In this document: positions 39,893 through 48,555 of the stretch, piece by piece
How the letters are laid out: the number at the start of each line of letters is the position of its first letter
Position numbering within the stretch: the first letter of the stretch is position 1
Origin: Sediminicoccus rosea
GTDB lineage: Bacteria; Pseudomonadota; Alphaproteobacteria; Acetobacterales; Acetobacteraceae
Reading direction: 5' to 3'
NCBI RefSeq assembly: GCF_033547095.1
Contig: NZ_CP137852.1
Coordinates: 4,427,001-4,491,000 of the forward strand
Length of the DNA: 64,000 nucleotides
Made by a program: the position numbers and the translations under genes
The notes under the pieces: generated by a model
Seen by the model: only the letters and a program-made list of their open reading frames with translations
Database searches by the model: none
Told to the model about the DNA's origin: nothing

Positions 39893-42397
39893 TCAAATGG
39901 CCCGGAAGAAGTAGTCGCCCACGGTCTTGAAGCCGAGCCGGACCAGGAAGACGGTGTTGCCCATGAAGGGCTCGCCCGTCGTCGAGTTGCGGGCATAGCG
40001 GCGGAGGAAGCGGCCCTCGATGATGAAGCACTCGTCCTCGTAGCCGAAATTGGCGATGACCATCGCCGGCGTGTCGGCCACCACGTCGTAGCGGAGCGAG
40101 CCGGCGGCCCGCCAGACGCCGCCCGCCGCCGTCCGGTACTGCACCGAGGCGCCGACCAGCACCTCGTTGCGGCCGGTGCTGCTGGTGAATTGCGGCAGGC
40201 GGTTGTTGAAAAGGTAGCCGCCGTTGAGCGAGAGGTTGCTCAGAGCCCCCACGCGCCCAAGGTTGAAATTCGCCACCGCGTCGGTCGCGCGGTGCTGGAA
40301 GCTCTCGCTGTCGAAGCGGTTGCGGGCGATCAGGTCCACCCAGGAGACCGGCGTCCAGGTGGAGCGCGTCACCCAGTCGGAGGCGCGGTCGTTCAGGCCG
40401 GTGTTGAGCGGGAAGGTGGTGGATTGCGTGGTGCGGAAGGAGCGGCCGACCACGGCCTCCACGCGGCCGCCATTCACGAAGTCCCAGCTGCCGCGCAGCG
40501 CCAGGTCGGCGCGCGTGGTGCCCTCCATGCGGTCCCGGCCGGTGTAGCGGCTGAGCTGGAAGAGGTTCGCCTCGGTGAACTCGAAATCCAGCGCATCCTC
40601 GTTCGGGAAGCGCAGCTGCCGGCCGAGATGCGGGCCGGTGACGAGCTGCACCCGCGGCTCAATCATCTGCGTGCCCCATTCCCCGGCGGAGCGGATGAAG
40701 GGCATGCGCCAATCGGCCGCGATGCGGATATTGCCGTTGGCATGGATGCCATTGGCCTCGGGCAGCGGGTTGAAGCCATTGTTCTGCTGGTTGCCGGCAT
40801 AGTAGCCGGTGCCGTCGAACTGGCTGCGGAAGGTGATGATGTCGCCGAAGGCGCCCTGCACCGGCCGCTCCCAGCTGACGCGGCTGGCGAGGCGCTGGCT
40901 GAAGGTGCCGGTCGGGCGCGTCAGGCCGAGGACGCCCACATCGGACGTGATGTAGCCGCCCAGGAACTGCTTGCGGGGGGCATGCTCGTAGATGCCGTTC
41001 GGGCCGACGAAGGGGATGGTCGAAAGATCATCGGCCGTGTTGAGGCCCTGGTAGTAGCGCACATCCAGGCGGGCATAAGCCTCGGTGCCCCAGAAGCCCT
41101 CGACGTAGGCGGTGCTGGTGAGGACGCGGCGATACTCGAACTTGTAGGTGCGGAGGTAGCTGTCGCTCGAGGCGTAGTTGCCGTCGAAGCCAATGCGCCA
41201 ATTCTCGTTGATGGCGAACCGCCCGCGCGAGAAAAAATGCCCGTTGATGCCGGGTGAGCCAGTGCCGCCCGCCGCCGCGCGCTCGGCCTGCTCCTGGTTC
41301 ATGTAGCCGATCGAACCCTGCATCTGCAGTTCGCCGTTGTTGAAGCGGCGGCGGTATTCGAGGGCGAGGTTGGGTGGCGCCAGCGTGCCGATGGTGGGCG
41401 TGACCAGCAGGTCCTGCGTCTCGTCGATCGCCCAGAAATACGGCGTCTGGGTGAAGGCACCGAGGAAGCGCGTGTAGCCGTTGGTCGGGAAGAGGAAGCC
41501 CGAGGCGCGCGGCGTCTGCGGATCGGGATGGGAGAGAAAGGGCGTGTAGAAGAGCGGGATGCCGCCGATCTGGACCGTGGCGTCGCGGTAGGAGATGCGC
41601 TGGGATTCACGGTCCTGCGTGGCCGTGCGGGCGCGCATCTGCCACAGCGGCGGGCGCGTCGGGTCGGCCTCGCAGAGGTTGCAGGAGGAATAGACCGGGC
41701 GCGCGATCTCGGTAACGGTGCCGTCCGTCCGGCGCGCGCCATTGCCGGCGAGGCGGGCATTCTGCGCGAGGCGGGCGCGGATCTCGGTCAGCACGCCGTC
41801 GCGGAAGCCGTCACCCAGTTCAGCCTCTTCGGCGTAGAAGACCTGCCCGTCCGCCTCGATGATCTGCACATTGCCCTGCAGCAGGGCGACCCGGGTGTTG
41901 CGGTCATAGGTGAAGCTGTCGGCCCGCAGGAACCGCCCGCCCTGCCAGGCTTCGACGCGGCCGCGTGCCACCACGCGCTCCCTCTCGCGGTCATACTCGA
42001 CCTCCTCGGCGGAGAAGGTGACGGGGCCGTCCGTGCGGTTGTCCACCACCGGCGTCGCCCCGGCTGGGCCGGCGGGCGCGGACGCGGCCGGGCTGGAGAG
42101 CAGACTCGGCAGCGTCTCCCGCGCCATCTGCGAGTCCACGAAGCCCATGGGCGCGAAGGTCTGCGAGGCGGGGTCGAAGGCGGGTGCGATCTGCGCGCTG
42201 GCCGGCAGCAGCAGCTCGACCGGCGCCAGGAGGATGGCGAGGGCCAGGCAGCGCCAGAGGCGCGGGCTCGGGCGCAGGCCGAGGCGGCGCGCCTGGGCGC
42301 GGCGGATCAGGCGCCGGGCGAAGCGCGGCAGGGGCCGTGGCGGCCCCAAGGGGGGAACCACGGGAGGAAGCAGCGGCGTGGGGGGCAAGGCGTTCAC
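39893..42397 (-). CDS. lptD: LPS-assembly outer-membrane protein LptD
   Basis: 834 aa. The N-terminal OstA/jellyroll domain is seen in VTFSAEEVEYDRERERVVARGRVEAW and DSFTYDRNTRVALLQGNVQII; the rest is a long series of amphipathic beta strands ending with an aromatic-rich C-terminus (VGDYFFRAI). Cysteines: a CxxC in YSSCNLCEAD and one late in DECFIIEG, fewer than the four of E. coli LptD. The first about 45 residues are extremely Pro-rich before the hydrophobic signal core (CLALAILLAPVELLLPASA). The start overlaps lptG (ATGA). It inserts LPS in the outer leaflet with LptE. Confidence 0.96.
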   Translation of the reverse strand: MNALPPTPLLPPVVPPLGPPRPLPRFARRLIRRAQARRLGLRPSPRLWRCLALAILLAPVELLLPASAQIAPAFDPASQTFAPMGFVDSQMARETLPSLLSSPAASAPAGPAGATPVVDNRTDGPVTFSAEEVEYDRERERVVARGRVEAWQGGRFLRADSFTYDRNTRVALLQGNVQIIEADGQVFYAEEAELGDGFRDGVLTEIRARLAQNARLAGNGARRTDGTVTEIARPVYSSCNLCEADPTRPPLWQMRARTATQDRESQRISYRDATVQIGGIPLFYTPFLSHPDPQTPRASGFLFPTNGYTRFLGAFTQTPYFWAIDETQDLLVTPTIGTLAPPNLALEYRRRFNNGELQMQGSIGYMNQEQAERAAAGGTGSPGINGHFFSRGRFAINENWRIGFDGNYASSDSYLRTYKFEYRRVLTSTAYVEGFWGTEAYARLDVRYYQGLNTADDLSTIPFVGPNGIYEHAPRKQFLGGYITSDVGVLGLTRPTGTFSQRLASRVSWERPVQGAFGDIITFRSQFDGTGYYAGNQQNNGFNPLPEANGIHANGNIRIAADWRMPFIRSAGEWGTQMIEPRVQLVTGPHLGRQLRFPNEDALDFEFTEANLFQLSRYTGRDRMEGTTRADLALRGSWDFVNGGRVEAVVGRSFRTTQSTTFPLNTGLNDRASDWVTRSTWTPVSWVDLIARNRFDSESFQHRATDAVANFNLGRVGALSNLSLNGGYLFNNRLPQFTSSTGRNEVLVGASVQYRTAAGGVWRAAGSLRYDVVADTPAMVIANFGYEDECFIIEGRFLRRYARNSTTGEPFMGNTVFLVRLGFKTVGDYFFRAI

Positions 42398-43518
42398 CCA
42401 TCCTCCAGATGCAGCAAGAGGGCCAGGGCCAGCAGCAGCCCGGTGGCCGTGGGCGCCCAGGCGGCGAGCCAGACCGGCAGTGTGCCGGATTCCCCGAACT
42501 CGCCGGTGATGCGATCGAGCACGAACAGCCCGAAGCCGGCAGCGACGCCGGCCGCGATGGTCTGCGCCACGCCGCCACGCCGGCTGTTGCGCATGGAGAA
42601 GCCCGCGGCCAGCAGGGCCATGGTGATCGCCAGCACCGGCGTGCTCAGCATGGATTGGAATTGCAGCCGGTGCCGCAAGGCCGAGAAGCCGGCCTGCTCC
42701 AGGATCGCGATGAAATCAGGCAGCGCCCAGAAGGAGAGCGTGTCTGGCGAGGCGAAGCTGTTCTCGATCCGGTCGGGCGTCAGGTCGGTGGGCAGCACGA
42801 AACGGGCCGGCGGGCGCGGCAGGCGGTCACCGCCGAAGATGGTCGCTTCCTCCACCTCCCAGCGGCCAGGGCGCAGCGTGGCGCGCGGCGCCTCGATCCG
42901 CGCCATGGCCGAACCGCCGGCCGAGATGCGCCAGATGGTCACCTCGGTCAGGCTGAAATCGGCGAGCCGGTCGGTGCCGAGCAGCCGGGCCGGCCGGCCG
43001 GAAATGACCGCGACGCCGCCCGGCTCCAGCCCGGAATCGCCCTGCCGCAGCCAGAGACGCCCGCCGGCCAGCGCCGTAACGCCACCCCCCGCGCGCAGAT
43101 AGGAGGCATCAAGCCGCTCCGCCCGCGCCAGCATGGCCGAGGAGATGGGCGAGACGGCCATGATCGCGATCAGGCCGAAGCCGAGCGCGACGGCCAGCGG
43201 CCCGGACAGGAAGCCCCAGGCCGAGATGCCGGCCGCGCGCGCCACGATCAGCTCGGAGGAGCGGGTGAGGCGCCAGAAGGCGAGCAGCCCCCCCAACAGG
43301 ATGGCGAAGGGCATGATCTGCAGGCCGACGAACGGCATCCGCAGCCCGGCGATGGAGGCGACCAGCGCGAAGCCCGCATCGGGGCGTGTCGCGGCGCGGC
43401 GCAGCAGCTCGATGAAGTCAAACATCGAGACGAGCAGCGTCAGCGCCAGCAGCATGCCCGCGGTGGCCGCCAGGAAGCGGCGCGCGACATAGAAGGTGAG
43501 CGTCTTCGCGACGATCAT
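42394..43518 (-). CDS. lptG: LPS export ABC transporter permease LptG
   Basis: 374 aa inner-membrane protein. Three N-terminal membrane helices (TLTFYVARRFLAATAGMLLAL, FVGLQIMPFAILLGGLLAFW, then one after SSELIVARAAGISAWGFL), a large periplasmic jellyroll domain, and three C-terminal helices. The SSELIVARAAGIS segment is the coupling-helix signature of the YjgP/YjgQ family. It works with LptF, LptB and LptC to extract LPS. Overlaps both lptF and lptD by 4 bases. It is called LptG rather than LptF by order and by its shorter N-terminus. Confidence 0.93.
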   Translation of the reverse strand: MIVAKTLTFYVARRFLAATAGMLLALTLLVSMFDFIELLRRAATRPDAGFALVASIAGLRMPFVGLQIMPFAILLGGLLAFWRLTRSSELIVARAAGISAWGFLSGPLAVALGFGLIAIMAVSPISSAMLARAERLDASYLRAGGGVTALAGGRLWLRQGDSGLEPGGVAVISGRPARLLGTDRLADFSLTEVTIWRISAGGSAMARIEAPRATLRPGRWEVEEATIFGGDRLPRPPARFVLPTDLTPDRIENSFASPDTLSFWALPDFIAILEQAGFSALRHRLQFQSMLSTPVLAITMALLAAGFSMRNSRRGGVAQTIAAGVAAGFGLFVLDRITGEFGESGTLPVWLAAWAPTATGLLLALALLLHLEDG

Positions 43519-44645
43519 CGGGCGAAGCCCCGCATCTGGTCCGGCAGGCCGGGCATGCCCGAAATCACCCAGGCGGAGGCGAAGCCGGGCAGCAGGGCGT
43601 GCAGCCAGATCAAGGGGATCAGCGCGCTCTGCCGGGCCGCCAGATTGCCGATGGAGAGGCCGAGCGCCAGCAGCCCCACCATCAGCAGGCTGCCGATGAA
43701 GAGGTTGATGCCGCCGCCGAAGCGCCGGAACTGGCCGGACAGCGCCACGGCGAGCGCCAGCAGCGCGAAGGTGACGGCGGTGAGCGGACCGGTGAGACGC
43801 TGGTGCGCCTCGGCCAGGAAGCGCCGGCGATCGCGCACCGAGACACCTTCCTCCGGATTCAGCAGCTCGCCCATCGTGCGCTCCTGCGCGTTCCGGAAGC
43901 GCTGCCCCTCGCTGCGGTTGGCCCGCGCGAGGTCGAGGCTGTTCTCCTGGAAGGTCAGCACGGTGAGCCGCAGGGTGCTGCTGCCATCCGGCTGCATCAC
44001 GCGCTCCACCTGCTGGCGCTGGCCGTTGAACAGCGTGACGCGCGGCCCCTGCGGGGTGGAGACGATGCGCCCGCTCTCGGCCAGGATGGTGACGGGCGCG
44101 CCGCGCTCCCGCGAGTCATGCACCAGGATGCCGTAGAGCGTGCCGCTCGAATCCCGGTCCCGGGCATAGACCGTCAATTCCTCGCCCACGGAGCTGAACA
44201 CGCCCTCCTGCAACAGCAGGCCCGCCATCTGGTTGCGGATCTCGAACTGCCATTCGCGGAAGGCCTGGTGGGAGGCGGGGGTGAGCCAGAGGTTCAGAAT
44301 GAAGCAGATGCCCATGGCGCCCATCGCCACCAGCAGGGCCGGGCGGGCGAGTTGCCACTGGCTCAGGCCGGCGGCGCGCATCACCACCAGCTCCCGGTCC
44401 GAGGCCAGGCGAACATAGGTGAAGAGGGTGACCACGAAGGTGGTGATGGGCAGGATCACGCCGAAGAAGCTCGGCAGCAGCAGGCCGGTCAGCTCCAGGA
44501 AGACCCAGATGGACAGGCCGCGGTCCAGCACCAGCTCGATGAAGCGCAGCGACTGGGTGAGCCAGACCAGCGCCGCCAGCCCCACCGTCACCGCCAGCAA
44601 CGACAGGGCGAGCTGCCGCATGATGTAGAGGTCAATGCGCTTCAT
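43515..44645 (-). CDS. lptF: LPS export ABC transporter permease LptF
   Basis: 376 aa. Membrane helices at the start (MRQLALSLLAVTVGLAALVWL, LLLPSFFGVILPITTFVVTLFTYVRL), coupling segment SDRELVVMRAAGLSQWQLARP, periplasmic domain with LLQEGVFSSVGEELTVYARDRDSSG, and three C-terminal helices with FGGGINLFIGSLLMVGLLALGL. First gene of the lptF-lptG-lptD-surA-rsmA unit, reading leftward, so LPS transport, OMP chaperoning and rRNA methylation are expressed together. The starting MKRIDLYIMRQL is typical. Confidence 0.94.
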   Translation of the reverse strand: MKRIDLYIMRQLALSLLAVTVGLAALVWLTQSLRFIELVLDRGLSIWVFLELTGLLLPSFFGVILPITTFVVTLFTYVRLASDRELVVMRAAGLSQWQLARPALLVAMGAMGICFILNLWLTPASHQAFREWQFEIRNQMAGLLLQEGVFSSVGEELTVYARDRDSSGTLYGILVHDSRERGAPVTILAESGRIVSTPQGPRVTLFNGQRQQVERVMQPDGSSTLRLTVLTFQENSLDLARANRSEGQRFRNAQERTMGELLNPEEGVSVRDRRRFLAEAHQRLTGPLTAVTFALLALAVALSGQFRRFGGGINLFIGSLLMVGLLALGLSIGNLAARQSALIPLIWLHALLPGFASAWVISGMPGLPDQMRGFAR

Positions 44646-44679
44646 ATGGGCGCGGTCTTACCAGCCCATGGCGGGAAGG

Positions 44680-46122
44680 TCACGCATCGGGAAGCAGCTT
44701 GCCGGGGTTCATGAGGCCGCGCGGGTCCAGCGCCGCCTTGATCCGGCGCATCGCGTCCAATTCGGCGCCACCCCGCCAGGATTCCATCATGTCCGTCTTG
44801 AGGCGGCCGATGCCGTGCTCGGCGCTGAAACTGCCGCCGAGGTCGCGCACCACCTCGTTCACCACATCCATGATGTCATGGCTGCGGGCCAGGAAATCGC
44901 TGGCCGACATGCCCTCGGGCTGGGCCAGGTTCATGTGGATGTTGCCATCGCCCATATGGCCGAAGGGCACGGGGCGGCTGCCGGGGATGAGGGCGCGGCA
45001 AGCGTCGGATGCCCGGCGGATCAGTTCCGGCACGGCCGAGACCGGCACGGAGACATCATTCTTTACACTGGCGCCGGCGCGCTTCTGCGCCTCCGGGTGC
45101 TCCTCGCGCAGGCGCCAGATGGCGGCGCGCTGGGCCTCGGATTCGGCCAGCGCCGCGTCCTCCACCTCGCCGGCCTCCATCGCGGCCTCCAGAACGGTCT
45201 CCATCAGGCCGCGCAGCCCCGCCCCCTCGCGCGAGGCGGAGAGGTCGACGAGGACGTAGTGGTCCGCGCGGGCCGAGAGCGGCAGCGTGGCCCCCTCGAT
45301 GGTGGAGAGCACCATCCCCATGCCGATGCCGGACATGTATTCGAAGGCCCGCACCGCGCCCTCATCGGCCGTGCGGAAGCGGCGGAAAAGGGCCAGGGCC
45401 GCATCCTCCGAGGGCACGGCGCAGAGGGCCGTCGCCGTCTCGCGCGCGGCGGGGAAGAGGCGCAGCACGGCGGCGGTGATGATGCCGAGCGTGCCCTCGG
45501 CGCCGACGAAGAGGTGCCGCAGCGCGTAGCCCGTGTTGTCCTTGCGCAGCCGGCGCAGGCCATGGATCACGCTGCCATCGGGCAGCACGACCTCGAGCCC
45601 CAGCATCAGCTCGCGCGCGTTGCCGTAGCGCACCGTGGTGTTGCCGCCGGCATTGGTAGAGAGCAGCCCGCCGATCATTGCCGTGCCCTCGGCGCCGAGG
45701 CTCAAGGGGAAGAGCACGCCATGTTCCGCCGCCACCTGCTGGGCGCGGGCCAGGACCAGGCCGGCCTCGACCGTCATGGTCATGTCGGCCGTATCCACCT
45801 CGCGCACGCGGTTCATGCGGGCGAGGCTGAGAACCACCTGGCGCGGCCGCGCCTCGGGCGTGGCGCCGCCCACCATGGAGGTGTTGCCGCCCTGCGGGAT
45901 GATGGCGATGCCCTGCTGGGCGCAAAGCTTTACGCAAGCCGCGACCTCCGCCGTGCTGGCCGGGCGCAGCACCGCCATCGCCTCGCCTTGGTAGAGGCCG
46001 CGCCAGTCGCTGAGATGCGGCGCGATGTCGCCCGGCTCCGCCAGCACGCCGGCAGGGCCGAGGATGTCGCGGAAGGCCGTGATCAGGGAGGGGTCGGCGG
46101 CAGGGGGGGCGTGGTCGGGCAT
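44680..46122 (-). CDS. FAD-linked oxidase (D-2-hydroxyacid dehydrogenase type)
   Basis: 480 aa. FAD domain IIPQGGNTSMVGGATPEA, EGTAMIGGLLSTNAGGNTTVRYGNARELMLGLEV, FVGAEGTLGIITAAVLRLFP, and cap-domain PVPFGHMGDGNIHMNLAQ and GGSFSAEHGIGRLKTD, ending LDPRGLMNPGKLLPD. It is a close paralog of the enzyme at 22087-23499, sharing the DWRGxYxG and NTxYxYGNARxLxLG-like segments. Candidate substrates are D-2-hydroxyglutarate, D-lactate or glycolate. Transcribed alone, with 34 bases to lptF. Confidence 0.9.
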   Translation of the reverse strand: MPDHAPPAADPSLITAFRDILGPAGVLAEPGDIAPHLSDWRGLYQGEAMAVLRPASTAEVAACVKLCAQQGIAIIPQGGNTSMVGGATPEARPRQVVLSLARMNRVREVDTADMTMTVEAGLVLARAQQVAAEHGVLFPLSLGAEGTAMIGGLLSTNAGGNTTVRYGNARELMLGLEVVLPDGSVIHGLRRLRKDNTGYALRHLFVGAEGTLGIITAAVLRLFPAARETATALCAVPSEDAALALFRRFRTADEGAVRAFEYMSGIGMGMVLSTIEGATLPLSARADHYVLVDLSASREGAGLRGLMETVLEAAMEAGEVEDAALAESEAQRAAIWRLREEHPEAQKRAGASVKNDVSVPVSAVPELIRRASDACRALIPGSRPVPFGHMGDGNIHMNLAQPEGMSASDFLARSHDIMDVVNEVVRDLGGSFSAEHGIGRLKTDMMESWRGGAELDAMRRIKAALDPRGLMNPGKLLPDA

Positions 46123-46230
46123 GCGGGTTTATAGCGGCGCCGCGGGGCATCTCCAGAGACCCGCGCGGGCCGCCACGCATCTTTTCATGCCCTGGGGCCG
46201 GCCATACCAAAAAAACGACCGAATGTGATT

Positions 46231-46259
46231 TTGCACACGCGACATAGCTGCTATATTCT
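46231..46259 (+). promoter_or_regulatory. Sigma-70-like promoter of the small exported protein
   Basis: TTGCAC at 46231-46236, a 17-base spacer, then TATTCT at 46254-46259 (TATATT at 46252 is an alternative -10). The surrounding 90 bases are unusually AT-rich for this genome, including an A-run at 46208-46215, which fits a real promoter with an UP-like element. The predicted transcript start is about 26 bases before the ATG at 46293. Confidence 0.55.
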
Positions 46260-46292
46260 TTAGCAACGCGTTTCATTTATGGAACTTCTCTC

Positions 46293-46598
46293 ATGGCGCC
46301 CGGAAAATTCCTGTCCAGCCTTCTGGTCATCGTGATCTGCTCGGCCGGCGGTTTCGGGCTGATGCACTGGCTGCAGGGCGCGCCGACGCCGGTCGCGGTC
46401 GCCACCACGACCACCACCACCACGGCCGGCCCCGTCATCAACCGGCTGAGCGGGTGCCAGGGCTTCAACCAATCCATCGATGAAGAGATCGCCCGCCAGA
46501 ACCGGATCGGGCATAGCCACAATTCCGTCCGCCTCGCCGCGCTGAAGCGCGATTGCTCGGGCGAGGACCAGGAGCATTACCGGGTGATGCCGCGCTGA
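46293..46598 (+). CDS. Small membrane-anchored or exported protein, unknown function
   Basis: 101 aa. The N-terminus (FLSSLLVIVICSAGGFGLMHWL) is one hydrophobic segment, either a signal anchor or an uncleaved signal peptide. It is followed by a low-complexity linker with seven consecutive Thr, then a polar domain of about 50 residues containing two Cys (RLSGCQGF and LKRDCSGE) that could pair, and HSHNSVRLAALKRD. I do not recognise a family. A good promoter lies upstream, and the frame has no conflicting gene on the other strand, which supports it being real. Confidence 0.65.
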   Translation: MAPGKFLSSLLVIVICSAGGFGLMHWLQGAPTPVAVATTTTTTTAGPVINRLSGCQGFNQSIDEEIARQNRIGHSHNSVRLAALKRDCSGEDQEHYRVMPR

Positions 46599-46657
46599 AG
46601 GCCGGACCGGACGGCGACGCCCCTCCGCACGCGATCCCCGCCTAAATCTCCACTCTC

Positions 46658-46777
46658 GCGGCTCCGCCGCGCGCATTACTCCCGCGGCTCCGCCGCGCGC
46701 CTTATTCCCGCGGCTCCGCCGCGCGCCTTACTCCCGCGGCTCCGCCGCGCGCCTTACTCCCGCGGCTCCGCCGCGCG
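46658..46777. repeat. 26-bp tandem repeat array, five copies, overlapping the sua5 stop
   Basis: The 16-base core GCGGCTCCGCCGCGCG (one base changed in no copy I can see) recurs at 46658, 46684, 46710, 46736 and 46762, a strict 26-base period; units differ only in the linker (ATTACTCCC, CTTATTCCC, CTTACTCCC). Each unit holds a CGCGGC-TCC-GCCGCG hairpin. Read on the minus strand each unit spells RAAEPRE-stop, exactly the last codons of the adjacent sua5 gene, so the array looks like reiteration of that gene's 3' end. It may also act as a transcription terminator for the two genes converging here. Confidence 0.9.
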
Positions 46778-47707
46778 GGCCAACCGGTCGCGGATGGCCG
46801 GCCCCAGCCCGTCCCCCGGTACAGGCATGGCCGCGATGCCCCTGAGCCCCGGCCGGTCCAGCGCGCGCAGCCCGGCGAAGAGTCGGGCGGCCGCCTCGCG
46901 CAGGTCCCGGCCCGCTGACAACTGGTAGGTCACCGCCGCACCGGGCAAGGGCGGGCCAAAGGCCAGCAGCGCCTCATCCGCCGATACCTCGCGCGCATCG
47001 AGACGCAGCGGCAGCGTGGGCGCGTAGTGGGAGAGCAGCATGCCCGGGCTCCGCAGCGTCGGCTGCGGCCCGGCATGCCGCGGCAGCGGCCGCCCGACCG
47101 GGCCGATCACCGCCTCGATCGCCTCCACCGGCACGCCACCCGGCCGCAGCAGCGCCGCGCCGCCCCCAGCCAGATCCAGCACGGTGGATTCCACGCCCAC
47201 CGCGCATTCGCCCCCCTCCAGCACCGCTGCGATCCGGCCGGACAATTCCTCCATGACATGGGCGGAGGTGGTCGGACTGACGCGCCCCGAGCGATTGGCC
47301 GAGGGCGCGGCGATGGGCGTGGCCGTGGCCCGCAGCAGGGCCAACGCGCCCGCATGCGCCGGCACGCGCACGGCCAGCGTGTCCAGCCCGGCGCCAGCCA
47401 GGAGGTCGATCCGGCAATCGGCCCGGCGCGGCAGCACCAGCGTCAACGGCCCCGGCCAGAAGGCGGCGGCGAGCGCGCGGGCCCGGTCATCGGCCCGCAC
47501 CTCGGCCCAGGCGGCCTCGGCCTCGGCGAAGTGGCAGATCAGCGGGTTGAAATGCGGGCGGCCCTTCGCCTCGAAGATGCCGGCCACCGCCTGGCCGTTC
47601 CGCGCATCCGCGCCGAGGCCATAGACCGTCTCCGTCGCGAAGGCGACGAGCGCGCCCGCGCGCAGCAGCGCCGCCGCATCCAGCGGGTCGTCAAGCAGCG
47701 CGGTCAT
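46754..47707 (-). CDS. L-threonylcarbamoyladenylate synthase (Sua5/YwlC type)
   Basis: 317 aa, two domains. The YrdC-like domain covers about 10-200: GALVAFATETVYGLGADA, IFEAKGRPHFNPLICH, FWPGPLTLVL, APSANRSGRVSPTTSAHV. The C-terminal Sua5 domain follows SPGMLLSHYAPTLPLR. It makes threonylcarbamoyl-AMP for the universal t6A37 tRNA modification. The start overlaps cysQ (ATGA). The last seven residues, RAAEPRE, and the stop are contained in the first unit of the 26-bp repeat. Confidence 0.94.
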   Translation of the reverse strand: MTALLDDPLDAAALLRAGALVAFATETVYGLGADARNGQAVAGIFEAKGRPHFNPLICHFAEAEAAWAEVRADDRARALAAAFWPGPLTLVLPRRADCRIDLLAGAGLDTLAVRVPAHAGALALLRATATPIAAPSANRSGRVSPTTSAHVMEELSGRIAAVLEGGECAVGVESTVLDLAGGGAALLRPGGVPVEAIEAVIGPVGRPLPRHAGPQPTLRSPGMLLSHYAPTLPLRLDAREVSADEALLAFGPPLPGAAVTYQLSAGRDLREAAARLFAGLRALDRPGLRGIAAMPVPGDGLGPAIRDRLARAAEPRE

Positions 47708-48468
47708 GCCGCGCCCCAGGCGACGAAGCCCGGATTACGGAAGCCGGGCTTGCCGTAGCGCAGCGGCTGGCCCGCCGCATCCACCACGCGGCCACCCGCC
47801 GCCTCCAGCACCGCCTGCCCGGCCGCCGTGTCCCATTCCATGATGCCGGAGGCGAGGCGCGGCATCAGATCGGCCCGGCCCTCCGCGATCCAGGCGAATT
47901 TCAGCGCGGAACCCATGCGTGTCGTCTCGCGCACCGGCCAGTCGCGGCAGAAGGCCTCGGTCGCCGCGGCGTCGCGGTGGGAGCGGCTGTCGAGCACGTG
48001 CAGCCCCTCGGCCGGGGGCCGGCGCGCCTGGATCGCACGGCGCGCGCCCGCTTCCTCGGCCCAGGCGCCCTCGCCCACGATGCCGGCGTAAACGCTGCTC
48101 CGCCCCGGCGCGCCCAGCACGCCCAGCACGGGCCGCCCGGCCTCGATCAGCGCGATGCAGGTCACGTATTCGTCGCGTCCGGCGGCGAATTCGCGGGTGC
48201 CGTCCAGCGGGTCCACCAGCCAGAACCGATCGCCCACCTCCGGCACCTCGCCGGCCGCGAAGGCTTCCTCGGCCACCACCGGGATCTCAGGCATGGCGCC
48301 GCGCAGCCCCTCGGTGATGATGCCCTCGGCCAGGCGGTCGGCGGCGGTGACGGGGCTGGCATCGCCCTTGCGCTCGATGGCGAAGCCGGCCCGGCGCACC
48401 GCCTCGATCGCATCGCCCGCCGCGCGCGCGAGGCGCACGGCCAGCTCCAGGAGTTCGGCGTGGGTCAT
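47704..48468 (-). CDS. cysQ: 3'(2'),5'-bisphosphate nucleotidase CysQ
   Basis: 254 aa inositol-monophosphatase fold. SPVTAADRLAEGII, the metal site VVAEEAF with the first Glu, WLVDPLDGTREFAAG (DPLDGT motif) and MEWDTAAGQAVLEAAGGRV at the C-terminus. CysQ hydrolyses PAP (and PAPS) produced by sulfate assimilation. It forms a two-gene operon with sua5 and is divergent from pepA with 87 bases between starts. Confidence 0.93.
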   Translation of the reverse strand: MTHAELLELAVRLARAAGDAIEAVRRAGFAIERKGDASPVTAADRLAEGIITEGLRGAMPEIPVVAEEAFAAGEVPEVGDRFWLVDPLDGTREFAAGRDEYVTCIALIEAGRPVLGVLGAPGRSSVYAGIVGEGAWAEEAGARRAIQARRPPAEGLHVLDSRSHRDAAATEAFCRDWPVRETTRMGSALKFAWIAEGRADLMPRLASGIMEWDTAAGQAVLEAAGGRVVDAAGQPLRYGKPGFRNPGFVAWGAA

Positions 48469-48555
48469 GCGGCTGGTCTATCCACCCGGCCGGGATGACG
48501 CAATGCGAGGCAGCCCCTATCCTATGGGGAACCCTCTGACCGGAACCGATCCCCC

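Noticed and set aside
39848-39910. Terminator between lptD and surA
   Set aside because: Only a weak 5-bp CCCGG/CCGGG stem without a T-run was found, and both genes are normally co-expressed.
46658-46777. CRISPR-like array
   Set aside because: The units are contiguous 26-bp tandem copies with no unique spacers and no cas genes nearby.
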